DNA of 64,000 nucleotides from Bradyrhizobium sp. 138 (GTDB lineage Bacteria > Pseudomonadota > Alphaproteobacteria > Rhizobiales > Xanthobacteraceae), in assembly GCF_023074075.1 (NCBI RefSeq), contig NZ_JADPKT010000016.1, forward strand, positions 186,001 to 250,000, written 5' to 3'. Below are positions 51,107 to 59,993 of this stretch, piece by piece (position 1 is the stretch's first letter; each line of letters begins with the position of its first letter). The translations under genes were made by a program, and so were the position numbers. The notes beneath the pieces are model-generated. The model did no database searches and had not been told where the DNA came from. It saw nothing but the letters and a program-made list of their open reading frames with translations.

Positions 51107-51520
51107 CTAAGCCTGCCCGGCCTTCGCGAGCTCGACCTCGACGCGCAGCTCGATCTCGGAGAGCACGGAATCGAGACCAGGATCGCCAGAGGACGATTTC
51201 AGGTTCGCCGCAGCATCCCGCAGCCGCATCACGGTCGAAGCGTCGAGATTGCCTGACAACAGGCCCATCTTGAGATCGTCGAGCACGTCGAGCGCGGTCC
51301 TGCCGCGGGCGACCGAGCGCTTGCGGCGCTCGACCGGATCCTCCTCGACACCCTGCAGGGCCAGCAGCCCGTCGATGTTGGCGGCGGCCTTCGGTGCGGC
51401 AGCGCTCCGCGTCTCCAGCGCCGATGCAGTGTCGGGCAGCACGAAGGTGCCGGAGCCGGTCCGCCTGGCCTGGCTGGCCGGCGTTCCAAGCGTGGTGCCG
51501 TTCGGTCCGTAGATGCGCAT
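51107..51520 (-). CDS. fliX: Flagellar assembly protein FliX
   Basis: A 137-residue protein 'MRIYGPNGTTLGTPASQARR', with 'DTASALETRSAAAPKAAANI', 'LLALQGVEEDPVERRKRSVA' and 'RGRTALDVLDDLKMGLLSG', ending 'SVLSEIELRVEVELAKAGQA'. FliX is limited to alphaproteobacteria. In Caulobacter it couples basal-body assembly to FlbD/sigma-54 activity and to P-ring assembly. Its divergent partner here is flgI, as in Caulobacter. A CtrA-like box lies 48 bp upstream. Confidence 0.93.
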   Translation of the reverse strand: MRIYGPNGTTLGTPASQARRTGSGTFVLPDTASALETRSAAAPKAAANIDGLLALQGVEEDPVERRKRSVARGRTALDVLDDLKMGLLSGNLDASTVMRLRDAAANLKSSSGDPGLDSVLSEIELRVEVELAKAGQA

Positions 51521-51567
51521 CGGAAGGAATCCGGGTGATCGATGCCGTCACCTTCGCTGTCTTATGG

Positions 51568-51582
51568 TTAACGGCGCGTAAA
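51568..51582. promoter_or_regulatory. CtrA-like box between fliX and flgI (TTAA-N7-TAAA)
   Basis: TTAACGGCGCGTAAA, preceded by ATGG, so it also reads TTAACCAT on the fliX strand. One base from the exact TTAA-N7-TTAA. It lies 48 bp before fliX. Confidence 0.6.
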
Positions 51583-51700
51583 CGGGTCGGCAAAATCTGC
51601 CGACAGGCGGCAGTTTCGCTCCTCAGGGCGAACGCCGGCTGACGCCGGTCGAAACAGATTTATTCAACCTATTCAGCCACCTATGCCCGCCGCCCCGGGT

Positions 51701-51716
51701 TGGCACAGCCCTCGCA
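51701..51716 (+). promoter_or_regulatory. Sigma-54 promoter of flgI (TGGCAC..CGCA)
   Basis: TGGCACAGCCCTCGCA has GG at 51702-51703 then ten bases and GC at 51714-51715. It lies ~88 bp before the ATG at 51804. It resembles the flgF promoter. Confidence 0.72.
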
Positions 51717-51803
51717 AGGACAGCGTCGGACCAGCTCGACATGCGAGTGTCGGGGTTGGTCCGAGATTTGAGGGGCCTTTTCGGGAGGCTTGGGGAGCAG
51801 AGG

Positions 51804-52928
51804 ATGCCAGGCGTTCGTTGGGTGAGGATTGTCGGGGTGGCCTGCGCGGCGCTGTCGGCGCTGGTGCTGTCGGTCGCGCCGGCGGCTGCGACCTCGCGCA
51901 TCAAGGACCTCGCCAACATCGAAGGCGTGCGGCAGAACCAGCTCATCGGCTACGGCCTCGTCGTCGGCCTCAACGGCACCGGCGACACCCTCAACAACAT
52001 CCCCTTCACCAAGCAGTCGCTGCAGGCGATGCTCGAGCGTATGGGCGTCAACATCCGCGGCGCCACCATCCGCACCGGCAACGTCGCCGCCGTGATGGTC
52101 ACCGGCAATCTGCCCGCCTTCGCCACCCAGGGCACGCGCATGGACGTCACCGTCTCCGCGCTCGGCGATGCCAAGAACCTCCAGGGCGGCACGCTGCTCG
52201 TCACCCCTCTGCTCGGTGCCGACGGCAATGTCTATGCGGTCGCGCAAGGCTCGCTCGCGATCTCCGGCTTCCAGGCCGAGGGCGAGGCGGCGAAAATCGT
52301 GCGCGGCGTTCCGACCGTGGGCCGCATCGCCAACGGTGCCATCATCGAGCGCGAGATCGAGTTCGCGCTCAACCGCCTGCCGAACGTGCGCCTGGCGCTG
52401 CGCAATGCCGACTTCACCACGGCCAAGCGCATCGCGGCCGCCGTCAACGACTATCTCGGCGTCAAGACCGCCGAGCCGATCGACCCCTCCACGGTGCAGC
52501 TGTCGATCCCGCCGGAGTTCAAGGGCAACGTCGTCGCCTTCCTCACCGAGATCGAGCAGCTCCAGGTCGATCCCGATCTCGCCGCCAAGATCGTCATCGA
52601 CGAGCGCAGCGGCATCATCGTGATGGGCCGCGACGTCCGGGTCGCCACCGTCGCGGTGGCGCAGGGCAACCTCACCGTCACCATTTCCGAGAGCCCGCAG
52701 GTGAGCCAGCCCAATCCGCTGTCGCGCGGCCGCACCGTGGTCGCGCCGCGCAGCAGCGTCACCGTCACCGAGGACGGCAAGAAACTGGCGCTCGTCAAGG
52801 ACGGCGTCTCGCTCCAGCAGCTCGTCGACGGCCTCAACGGTCTCGGCATCGGCCCGCGCGACATGATCAGCATTCTCCAGGCGATCAAGGCCGCCGGCGC
52901 GATCGAAGCCGACATCGAGGTGATGTGA
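51804..52928 (+). CDS. flgI: Flagellar P-ring protein FlgI
   Basis: A 374-residue protein. Start at ATG 51804, since an upstream in-frame ATG at 51741 would precede the signal peptide (ALSALVLSVAPAAA). 'SRIKDLANIEGVRQNQLIGY', 'GLVVGLNGTGDTLNNIPFTK', 'QSLQAMLERMGVNIRGATIR', 'MDVTVSALGDAKNLQGGTLL' and C-terminal 'LVDGLNGLGIGPRDMISILQ' are diagnostic. It forms the periplasmic P ring. Last base overlaps the next ATG. Confidence 0.97.
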   Translation: MPGVRWVRIVGVACAALSALVLSVAPAAATSRIKDLANIEGVRQNQLIGYGLVVGLNGTGDTLNNIPFTKQSLQAMLERMGVNIRGATIRTGNVAAVMVTGNLPAFATQGTRMDVTVSALGDAKNLQGGTLLVTPLLGADGNVYAVAQGSLAISGFQAEGEAAKIVRGVPTVGRIANGAIIEREIEFALNRLPNVRLALRNADFTTAKRIAAAVNDYLGVKTAEPIDPSTVQLSIPPEFKGNVVAFLTEIEQLQVDPDLAAKIVIDERSGIIVMGRDVRVATVAVAQGNLTVTISESPQVSQPNPLSRGRTVVAPRSSVTVTEDGKKLALVKDGVSLQQLVDGLNGLGIGPRDMISILQAIKAAGAIEADIEVM

Positions 52929-53296
52929 TGCAGACCGGCACGATCAACACCCCGCGCCTCGCCACCTCCTCGGCCTTCTCGGTGGAGAGCCGCAACGGCC
53001 GGCCGGACTTCGAGCTGGCAAGCGCCCTGCAAAAGGTCTCGCCGAAGCAGCAGGCCAGGGCACAGAAGACCGCCACCGACTTCGAGGCGATGTTCCTCAA
53101 CAGCATGTTCGCGCAGATGACCTCGGGCCTGAAGGGCGAAGGCCCGTTCGGCGACACGCCCGGCACCGGCGTGTGGCGCTCGATGCTGACCGAGCAATAT
53201 TCCAAGAACTTCGCCAAGGCCGGCGGCGTCGGCGTCGCCACCGACGTCTACCGCACCCTCATCCTGCAGCAGGCGAAAACGATCCGCACGGCATAA
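52928..53296 (+). CDS. flgJ: Rod-binding protein (FlgJ N-terminal type)
   Basis: A 122-residue protein, starting at an ATG that shares one base with the flgI stop. It has only the rod-binding domain 'TATDFEAMFLNSMFAQMTSG' and 'GTGVWRSMLTEQYSKNFAKAGGVGVATDVYRTLI'. The muramidase domain of enteric FlgJ is absent, as in most alphaproteobacteria. It helps cap and build the rod. A separate SleB/SltF-like lytic enzyme must lie elsewhere. Confidence 0.9.
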   Translation: MQTGTINTPRLATSSAFSVESRNGRPDFELASALQKVSPKQQARAQKTATDFEAMFLNSMFAQMTSGLKGEGPFGDTPGTGVWRSMLTEQYSKNFAKAGGVGVATDVYRTLILQQAKTIRTA

Positions 53297-53307
53297 GGTC
53301 AAACGAG

Positions 53308-53805
53308 ATGAACCAGTTCAACGCCTCACGTCGGCCGATGCAAGCCCAGCGTCCGAACGTTGCGCCGGGCAATGCCGAGGCGCGCAAGCTCGCCGAGGAC
53401 CTGATGGATGCGATGAGCGCCCTGCTCGGACTGATCGAGCGCGAGACCGAGCTCGTTCGCGCCGGCAAGGTCCGCGAGGCCATGATGCTCGAGAGCAAGA
53501 AGCAGGAGCTGTCGCGAAATTACGTCGGCGCCGTCGGCCAGTTGAAGGCGAACCAGCCGCAACTGGCGAAATCCGCGCCGGAGCTGCTCTCGACGCTGCA
53601 TCGCCACCACGACGCGTTCCGCGCGATGCTTCAGGTCAATCTCACCGTGCTCGCGACCGCGCACGCGGTCTCCGAAAGCGTCGTGCGCGGCGTCAATGCC
53701 GAGATCCAGAAGCGCAACGTGCCGAACACCTATACGGCCGCGGGCCGTCGCGCAGCTCCAGGCCCACGCCACATCACGCCGCTCGCGGTCAGCCGCTCGC
53801 TCTGA
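53308..53805 (+). CDS. FlgN-like flagellar protein
   Basis: A 165-residue helical protein: 'EARKLAEDLMDAMSALLGLI' with 'ERETELVRAGKVREAMMLES' in two helices ('KKQELSRNYVGAVGQLKANQ'), then 'TVLATAHAVSESVVRGVNAEIQK'. The layout is that of FlgN-type chaperones for hook-associated proteins. The C-terminus is a basic tail (GRRAAPGPRHITPLAVSRSL). Third gene of the flgI unit, 11 bp after flgJ. Assignment by pattern and context. Confidence 0.75.
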   Translation: MNQFNASRRPMQAQRPNVAPGNAEARKLAEDLMDAMSALLGLIERETELVRAGKVREAMMLESKKQELSRNYVGAVGQLKANQPQLAKSAPELLSTLHRHHDAFRAMLQVNLTVLATAHAVSESVVRGVNAEIQKRNVPNTYTAAGRRAAPGPRHITPLAVSRSL

Positions 53806-53838
53806 GCGCACCCAGAAACTAGAGACGATTTTACGAAA

Positions 53839-53866
53839 AACCGCGCGACGATGTCGTCGCGCGGTT
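53839..53866 (+). terminator. Hairpin after the FlgN-like gene
   Basis: Stem AACCGCGCGACGA/TCGTCGCGCGGTT (13 bp, very short loop), 33 bp after the stop. There is no long T-run after it, so termination strength is uncertain. Confidence 0.6.
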
Positions 53867-53964
53867 AGGCACGTTTCCTTACCGGGTCTTCAGTCCTGGT
53901 GTTCCATGCTTGCGCAATTAGAGGGGTTGGGATTTGACTCACATGAGGCAACCAGGAGGCTGCC

Positions 53965-54324
53965 ATGAGTACAGATTTCAGCATCAGGCCGGTGGGGATC
54001 CCGGCCCCCGTGCAGATCGTAGCGACGTCCAACGTGGCGGCGAACGAGGCCGTGCAAACTGATCTTCCGGTGAGCCAGACGGTCGCCGCGGCGGATACGA
54101 GCGCGCCCGTGCGCAATGATCTGCCGAACCGCGAGAACGTCTCGCGCCAGGTCGTGTTCGACCAGGCCGCCGCGTCCTTCGTCTTCCAGGTCGTCAATGA
54201 CAGGACCGACGCAGTGGTCAACCAGTTCCCCGACGAAGCGATGCTGCGCCGGCGGGCCTATTTCCATGCACTGGACATGAAGGCCGAGCCCTCGCGTCCG
54301 CTCAACACGGACGTCAGCGCCTGA
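53965..54324 (+). CDS. FlaG-like flagellar protein
   Basis: A 119-residue protein with AGGAGG upstream. N-terminal half is low-complexity. The C-terminal motif 'ASFVFQVVNDRTDAVVNQFP' with 'DEAMLRRRAYF' resembles FlaG ('V.D..TGEVVRQIP.E..L'). FlaG proteins modulate filament length. It lies after the FlgN-like gene but behind a hairpin, so may have its own promoter. Convergent with flaF. Confidence 0.7.
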   Translation: MSTDFSIRPVGIPAPVQIVATSNVAANEAVQTDLPVSQTVAAADTSAPVRNDLPNRENVSRQVVFDQAAASFVFQVVNDRTDAVVNQFPDEAMLRRRAYFHALDMKAEPSRPLNTDVSA

Positions 54325-54442
54325 CGATCACGCGATCGATGACCATGCTCTGCGTCTGACCGGCACCGGTCAGCGCAAGAGTCTCATTTCCGAAAGACGA
54401 CAGGTCCAAGATGCTCGTGATGTCCACCATCACGCGTGCCCG

Positions 54443-54811
54443 TCACGGCCGTCCGGACAGACCAGCGGCGATGTTGCGGTTGATCTCGATCAGCGGACGG
54501 AAGTGATCGAACTGCGGGCTCATCTGCAGCGCGGCGGTCTGGCTCAGCACGAACACGCTGATGTTGGCGATCTTCTGCCGCACGTCGATCGGCTGCGGAT
54601 TGTTGTCGCGCATCGCCTCGCTCAGGAAGATGGTCCAGAGCTTGCGGTTGAACATCAGGGCCTGCATGGTCTGCTCGCTGAGCGGATCGGCGGCGTTCAC
54701 GGCGTCCTGGAGCTTGTTGGCGGCCTTCAGCAGGGTCTGCGCCTCGATGTCGCGAGGAGATGCGGTGGTGGTTGCAACACGCGCATAAGCCGAGGCAGCG
54801 GAATTCGACAT
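54443..54811 (-). CDS. flaF: Flagellar biosynthesis regulator FlaF
   Basis: A 122-residue protein from the ATG at 54811 (MSNSAASAYARVATTTASPR). Conserved 'DIEAQTLLKAANKLQDAV', 'TMQALMFNRKLWTIFLSEAMRDNN' and 'LPIDVRQKIANISVFVLSQTA'-type segments are FlaF. FlaF acts as a flagellin chaperone and with FlbT controls flagellin expression in alphaproteobacteria. It precedes the three flagellins here. flbT lies 8 kb away on the other side of them. Confidence 0.93.
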   Translation of the reverse strand: MSNSAASAYARVATTTASPRDIEAQTLLKAANKLQDAVNAADPLSEQTMQALMFNRKLWTIFLSEAMRDNNPQPIDVRQKIANISVFVLSQTAALQMSPQFDHFRPLIEINRNIAAGLSGRP

Positions 54812-55105
54812 CAATCACACCCTGGAGGTTACCTAGCGCGTTGTAAGCGCTTAAGGATTTCTTTCCCAACCCTAGGCAGCACCGCTTAAGATTTGCTTAC
54901 GTGTCTGCTTGGAAGCACTCCGGATAATTACGGGCCCGCGGAGCTCTTCGTCGGCACAACGCTAGATCCACGCACGCACGTTGTAAATTCGCTTCGCGTG
55001 ATGCGTGCTGATCTCAGCTAATCTAGTCTTAGCGATCTCCCTCAACAGAACGGCGGAGCGTGAGCCCCGCCGCGAAATCTCGAATGATGCGCCTGGCTCT
55101 CGAAA
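54812..55105. other. Intergenic region between flaF and flagellin 1
   Basis: Holds the flaF promoter elements and a weak hairpin (CGGCGG/CCGCCG at 55051-55072) downstream of flagellin 1. No gene seen. Confidence 0.5.
54886..54900 (-). promoter_or_regulatory. CtrA-like box upstream of flaF (TTAA-N7-TTAC, reads as near-match)
   Basis: TTAAGATTTGCTTAC differs from TTAA-N7-TTAA by one base. It lies ~75 bp before the flaF ATG. A second CGCTTAAG element is at 54848-54855, 35 bp away, so the two form a direct repeat. Confidence 0.45.
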
Positions 55106-57400
55106 TTAGCGGAGCAGCTGCAGCACGCTCTGCTGCGACTGGTTCGCCAGCGACAGCGCGGAGACCGCGATCGACTGGCGGGTCGACAGCGCCTGGCTGT
55201 TGGCCGCTTCCTCGTTGGTGTCGGCGAGCGTCAGGTTGGACGAGCCGGTCTGCAGCACGTTGATCAGGTTCTTGGAGAAGTCCTGACGCACCTGCACGAT
55301 CGAGAGGTTCGAACCGAGCGTGGAGCCTTCCGAACGCAGCGTGCTCGAGGCGGCATTCAGGCTGGCCAGCACCTTGTTGGTGGCGCCGTTGTCGATGAAG
55401 TCGACGCCGTTGACGAGATTGCTGAGACCGAGGCCGGCGGCGTTGAACACCACGCCGTTGATGCCGAGCGTCGAGCTGCCGGTCTCGTTGAAGACGAGCT
55501 TCAGCGTGTCGCCGTTGAGCAGGTTGACGCCGTTGAAGGAGGAGTCCTGCGACGTCGTGTCGATCTGGGCCAGGATGTTGTTGAACTGGTTGACCAGGTT
55601 CGATCGCGCCGTCTGCGCGACCGGATCCTGCACCGGCGGCTGCGCGGTGGTGAAGGCCAGCACACCGGTGATCGTGCCGCCGACCGCGCCGCCGGCGATC
55701 GACGAACCGAGCGTCGAGGAGGCGTATTCGTTGACGGTCGTCACCGTGAGCACGCCGTTGGCGTCGATCGTCGCGGTCAGGTGATTGGCCTGAAGCTGTG
55801 CGTTGAGCTGGTCCAGCGTCTTGACGGTGCCGTTGGTGCCGTCGCCGAAGGTGACGTTGACCGGGGTGCCGCCGTTGAAGGAGGTGAAGGTCAGCGTCTT
55901 GCCGCTGACGCCGCCGACGCCGGAGGTGCGCGCCGCGGTGAAGGCGGTCGCCGTTCCCGTGTTGCCGCTGAGACCGAACGCGCTGAGTGCGTTGCCCGTG
56001 CCGGTGATCGACAGGTCGGCATTGATGCCGGTGGAGAGCGCAAGCTGGCCGCTGCTGTTGACCGACGACGGGATCTGGCCCGCGGTGGTCGACAACGTCG
56101 CCGCGCCGTTGAAGATGCTCGCGGTCTTGACGCCGGTGGCAAGGTCGATCGAGTTGAGCAGGTCGGTCAGCGTCGCGCTCTGGATATAGACCGTCGAGTT
56201 GCCGTTGCCGTCGGTGACGACGTTGCCGCTGACGCCATAGCCGGTGGCCACGCTCGCCGCCGATTGCGGCGTCTGCGCGTTCTTGAACGTGATGGTGTGA
56301 CCGTCGATGTTCAACGTCGAGCCGTCCTGAACGAGAGAGCCGAGCGAACCCGCGGTGGTCGAGCGGTTCGCGGTCACGCTCGCATTGCCGGCGCCGGTCG
56401 CCGCGGTCAGTCCGAGCTTATTGAGGAAGTCGGCCTTGCCCGTCACGCTCAGATCGGCGCCGGTCGAGCTCTTCAGCGTGACCTGGCCGCCGCCCGAGAT
56501 CGACGATGCCACTTGAAGCGTACCGACGGGACCGGCCGAACCGCTGACCGCGATCGTCGCCGCGCTCGCGCTGATCGTGGCGGTCTTGACGCCGCTGGCG
56601 AGATCGATCGCGGTGAGGACGTCGTTGATGGTCGCGAGCGGCGCAGCCGCCGTTCCCTCGTAGACGATCGAATTGCCGTTGCCGTCGGTGGCGATGTGGC
56701 CGCTGGCGTCGAGGCCCCAGCCGGTCGGCTGCGTGCTCGGAGCGGCGCCGGTGCGGAATGTGATGGTCTTGCCGTTCACGGTCAGCGTGTCGCCGTCGGC
56801 GGGCGCGGCCCCGAACGTGGTGGACGTGGTGGTGCCAACCAATGTCGCGGTGCCGCTGAGCACGGTGGTGCCGTCGGCCGCGGTCGCGGCGAACCCGGTT
56901 ACCGTGCCGGCACTCGAGCCGAGCGACGCGCCGAGCGCGGCAGTCCCGGTGACGGGGGTCGTGCCCCCGGCAGCGCCGGTATAGAGCACGTTGCTCTTAG
57001 CGGTTGCGCTCGCATAGGAGGTCGTGCCGCGAAGGTCGGCGGGCGTCGCGCCGGGAATCGTGGTGGAGACGTTCGACTTGGTGGAATAGCCGACCGTGGT
57101 CTGCAGCGCCTGGTTGGCGATCGATTTCGCGCTGTCGATCAGCTTCTGCAGCGAGGTGATGCCGGTGTTGGCGGCCTGGAGCACCTGCACACCGTTGTTG
57201 ATGCCGTCGAGCAGGTTACTGATGTCGCTCGCCCGGTTGTCCAATCCCTGCGCCGTGAAGAAGTTGGTGGGATTGTCGAGCGCTGTATTGACCTTCTTGC
57301 CGGTCGACAGCCGCTCCTGCGTCGTGGCCAGCAAGTCGGCCGTCGACTGCAGCGACAACAGGTTCTGGCGAACGGACGCCGAGAGAACGATGTTGGACAT
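55106..57400 (-). CDS. fliC: Flagellin 1 (764 aa, divergent copy)
   Basis: N-terminal D0/D1 'MSNIVLSASVRQNLLSLQST' to 'LQTTVGYSTKSNVSTTIPGA', and C-terminal D1/D0 from 'ARSNLVNQFNNILAQIDTTS' to 'ALSLANQSQQSVLQLLR', frame a ~420-residue variable centre. The centre has repeated Flagellin-IN-like modules ('GDTLTVNGKTITFRTG', 'GSTLNIDGHTITFKNA', 'GKTLTFTSFNGGTPVNVTFGD'). It differs visibly from flagellins 2 and 3 (inserts at 'PVTGTAALGASLGSSAGTV', C-terminal 'NEEAANSQ'). An exact CtrA box is 95 bp upstream. The filament subunit for thick flagella is expected. Confidence 0.95.
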   Translation of the reverse strand: MSNIVLSASVRQNLLSLQSTADLLATTQERLSTGKKVNTALDNPTNFFTAQGLDNRASDISNLLDGINNGVQVLQAANTGITSLQKLIDSAKSIANQALQTTVGYSTKSNVSTTIPGATPADLRGTTSYASATAKSNVLYTGAAGGTTPVTGTAALGASLGSSAGTVTGFAATAADGTTVLSGTATLVGTTTSTTFGAAPADGDTLTVNGKTITFRTGAAPSTQPTGWGLDASGHIATDGNGNSIVYEGTAAAPLATINDVLTAIDLASGVKTATISASAATIAVSGSAGPVGTLQVASSISGGGQVTLKSSTGADLSVTGKADFLNKLGLTAATGAGNASVTANRSTTAGSLGSLVQDGSTLNIDGHTITFKNAQTPQSAASVATGYGVSGNVVTDGNGNSTVYIQSATLTDLLNSIDLATGVKTASIFNGAATLSTTAGQIPSSVNSSGQLALSTGINADLSITGTGNALSAFGLSGNTGTATAFTAARTSGVGGVSGKTLTFTSFNGGTPVNVTFGDGTNGTVKTLDQLNAQLQANHLTATIDANGVLTVTTVNEYASSTLGSSIAGGAVGGTITGVLAFTTAQPPVQDPVAQTARSNLVNQFNNILAQIDTTSQDSSFNGVNLLNGDTLKLVFNETGSSTLGINGVVFNAAGLGLSNLVNGVDFIDNGATNKVLASLNAASSTLRSEGSTLGSNLSIVQVRQDFSKNLINVLQTGSSNLTLADTNEEAANSQALSTRQSIAVSALSLANQSQQSVLQLLR

Positions 57401-57494
57401 TGGCGAGTCTTCCTCTTGAACCGGATACGAATCGGCCGCGCGGTCTGGAAAGCGGGCTTTTGTCCAGTTTTAGGAGGTGTCCTTTAAAGTATGG

Positions 57495-57509
57495 TTAACG
57501 CCGGTTTAA
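57495..57509 (-). promoter_or_regulatory. CtrA box upstream of flagellin 1 (TTAA-N7-TTAA, exact)
   Basis: TTAACGCCGGTTTAA on the plus strand (the motif is symmetric), and the flagellin strand also reads TTAACCAT. It is 95 bp before the ATG at 57400. Flagellins 2 and 3 lack such a box. Confidence 0.7.
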
Positions 57510-57561
57510 GCGACAGGGTTAATGGCGGATGAACGCCCCTGCCCGCCCAAGGCGCAAAAAA

Positions 57562-57590
57562 GAGCGGCGGGGCAAAAGGCCCCGCCGCTC
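57562..57590 (-). terminator. Rho-independent terminator of flagellin 2
   Basis: Stem GAGCGGCGGGGC/GCCCCGCCGCTC (12 bp, loop of 5), followed on the minus strand by TTTTTTGCGCC. It lies 29 bp after the flagellin 2 stop. Confidence 0.85.
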
Positions 57591-57618
57591 GATTTTATTG
57601 AGTGAGTTCAGCTACTTA

Positions 57619-59898
57619 TTATCGGAGCAGCTGGAGCACGCTCTGCTGCGAGGTGTTGGCCAGAGACAGCGCGGAGACCGCGATCGACTGGCGGGTCGAC
57701 AGCGCCTGGCTGTTGGCCGCCTCGACGTTGGTGTCGGCCAGCGTCAGGTTGGACGAGCCGGTCTGCAGCACGTTGATCAGGTTCTTGTTGAAGTCCTGAC
57801 GGATCTGCACCACCGAGAGGTTCGAACCGAGGCTGGAGGCTTCCGAGCGCAGCGTGCTCGAGGCGGCGTTCAGATTGGTCAGCACCCTGTTGGCGGCGGC
57901 GTTGTCGATGAAGTCGACGCCGATGGTGAGCGCGGCGAGGCCGAGACCCCTGGAGTTGTAGGTCACGCCGGTGATGTTCAGGCTCGACTTGCCGGTCTCG
58001 TCGAACACCAGCTTGAGCTGGTCGCCGTTCAACAGGTTGACACCGTTGAACGAGGAGTCCTGCGAGGTCGTGTCGATCTGGTTCAGGATGTTGTTGTACT
58101 GAGACACCAGGTTGGCACGGGCGGTCTGGGCAACGCCGTCCTGGACGGGATTGGAAGCCGTCGAGAACGTCAGCGCCGAAGTCAGCGTGCCGCCGATTGC
58201 ACCGCCTGCCGCCGTCGAGCCCAGCGTCGAAGATGCGTAGTCGTTGGACGCGGTAATTGTCAGCAGGCCGTTAGCGTCGATCGTTGCCGACAGGTTGTTG
58301 GCCTGGAGCTTGGTGTTGAGCTGATCGAGCGTCTTGACCGTGCCGTTGGTGCCGTCGCCGAAGGTGACGTTGACCGCCGTGCCGCCGTTGAAGGAGGAGA
58401 AGGTCAAGGTCTTGCCGGCAATGCCGCCGATGCCGGAGGTGCGGGCCGCAGTGAAGGCGGTCGCGTTGCCGGTGTTGCCGGCGAGGCCAAACACGTTCAG
58501 CGCGTTGCCGGTGCCGGTGATCGACAGATCGGCATTGATGCCGGTCGAGATCTTGAGTTGACCGGACGTGTTGATCGTCGAGTTCGACTGGCCGGTGGCG
58601 GTCGCCAGCGTCGCGGTGCCGTTGGCGTTGACCGTTGCGGTCTGCACGCCGGTGGCAAGGTCGATCGCCTTCAGCACGTCGTTGACCGTGCCGCCCTGCA
58701 GATAGACCGTCGAGTTGCCGTTGCCGTCGGTGAGAACGTTGCCGCTGGAACCATACCCGCTCGGAACGCTCGGAGCACCGGTCGAACCCGGGATCGGCGC
58801 GTTCTTGAAGGTGATGACGTGACCGTCGACGTTCAGCGTCGAACCGTCGGTGATCGTCGCACCGAGCGAGGCCGCGCTTGTGGTGCGGTTGACGTTCACG
58901 GTGGCATTGCCCGCACCGGTGGACGTGGTCAGGCCGAGAGACTTGAGCAGGTCGGCCTTGCCGGTGACGCTCAGATCCGCACCCGTCGAGCTCTTCAGCG
59001 TGACGGCGCCCGCACCAACGCTCGAAGCGGTCTGGTTGACGCTGGTGGCGATCGTCGCAGCACCCGCGGTGATGGATGCCGTCTTGACGCCGCTGGCCAG
59101 ATCGATTGCGGTCAACAGATCGCTGACGGTCGCAGCCGGGGTGCCCGCGGTGCCGAGATAGACCGTGGTGTTGCCGTTGCCGTCGGTGACGAGATTGCTG
59201 CTGACGCCCGAACCAGCCGGAACCGCGCTCGACGCCGGAGCCGAGCCCGAGCGGAAGGTGATGGTCTTGCCGTTCACGGTCAGCGTGTCGCCGTCGGCCG
59301 GCTGGGCGTTGCCGGCCAGGCCGGTTGCGGTCGTGCCGTTGGTGGCGATCAGGGTGATGGCGCCGGTCAGGGCGGCGGTGCCGTCGCCGGCAGTTCCCGC
59401 AGTACCCGTGAACGAGCCGATGGTGGCGCCGAGCGTCGTGGTGCCGTTCGCCGCCGTAGTACCGCCGGCCGTGCCGTTATACAGCACGTTGCTGCTCGCG
59501 GTCGCACTGGCAAACGAAGTCGTGCCGCGCAGGTCGGCTGCGGTCGCACCGGCGATCGTGGTCGAGACGTTGGACTTGGTGGAGTAACCGACCGTGGTCT
59601 GCAGCGCCTGGTTGGCGATCGACTTGGCGCTGTCGATCAGCTTCTGCAGCGAGGTCAGGCCGGTGTTGGCAGCCTGCAGCACCTGCACGCCGTTGGCGAT
59701 GCTGTCGAGCAGGTTGTTGATGTCGCTGGCGCGGTTGTCGAGCGACTGGGCCGTGAAGAAGTTGGTGGGGTTGTCGAGAGCCGAGTTGACGCTCTTGCCG
59801 GTCGACAGACGGTTCTGTGTGGTGGCGAGAAGATCGGCGGTGGACTGGAGAGAGAGCAGGTTCTGACGAACCGATGCGGAGAGAACAATACCTGACAT
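57619..59898 (-). CDS. fliC: Flagellin 2 (759 aa)
   Basis: D0/D1 termini as in flagellin 1 (residues ~1-170 and ~590-759). The centre has two full modules at residues 203-325 ('DGDTLTVNGKTITFRSGSAP', 'TDGNGNTTVYLG', 'AIDLASGVKTASI') and 352-475 ('GSTLNVDGHVITFKNA', 'TDGNGNSTVYLQGG', 'AIDLATGVQTATV'), and a partial third at 495-550. Almost the same sequence as flagellin 3. The upstream gap lacks an exact CtrA box but shares CTAAC...GAAAC with flagellin 3. Confidence 0.95.
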   Translation of the reverse strand: MSGIVLSASVRQNLLSLQSTADLLATTQNRLSTGKSVNSALDNPTNFFTAQSLDNRASDINNLLDSIANGVQVLQAANTGLTSLQKLIDSAKSIANQALQTTVGYSTKSNVSTTIAGATAADLRGTTSFASATASSNVLYNGTAGGTTAANGTTTLGATIGSFTGTAGTAGDGTAALTGAITLIATNGTTATGLAGNAQPADGDTLTVNGKTITFRSGSAPASSAVPAGSGVSSNLVTDGNGNTTVYLGTAGTPAATVSDLLTAIDLASGVKTASITAGAATIATSVNQTASSVGAGAVTLKSSTGADLSVTGKADLLKSLGLTTSTGAGNATVNVNRTTSAASLGATITDGSTLNVDGHVITFKNAPIPGSTGAPSVPSGYGSSGNVLTDGNGNSTVYLQGGTVNDVLKAIDLATGVQTATVNANGTATLATATGQSNSTINTSGQLKISTGINADLSITGTGNALNVFGLAGNTGNATAFTAARTSGIGGIAGKTLTFSSFNGGTAVNVTFGDGTNGTVKTLDQLNTKLQANNLSATIDANGLLTITASNDYASSTLGSTAAGGAIGGTLTSALTFSTASNPVQDGVAQTARANLVSQYNNILNQIDTTSQDSSFNGVNLLNGDQLKLVFDETGKSSLNITGVTYNSRGLGLAALTIGVDFIDNAAANRVLTNLNAASSTLRSEASSLGSNLSVVQIRQDFNKNLINVLQTGSSNLTLADTNVEAANSQALSTRQSIAVSALSLANTSQQSVLQLLR

Positions 59899-59976
59899 GA
59901 CTCATACCCTTCTGGCTTACGCGTCTTCGTTCGATCGCTTCGGATCGAGTGACGGGGCCAGCGTGCCGCGACATGG

Positions 59977-59993
59977 CTAACAAAGGGTGAAAC
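59977..59993 (-). promoter_or_regulatory. Conserved upstream element of flagellin 2 (shared with flagellin 3)
   Basis: CTAACAAAGGGTGAAAC on the plus strand, i.e. GTTTCACCCTTTGTTAG on the coding strand, 79 bp upstream of the ATG. Flagellin 3 has the similar CTAACGAAACATGAAATGAAAC at 62603-62624. It may be a common promoter or leader element; no sigma class matches it clearly. Confidence 0.45.
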
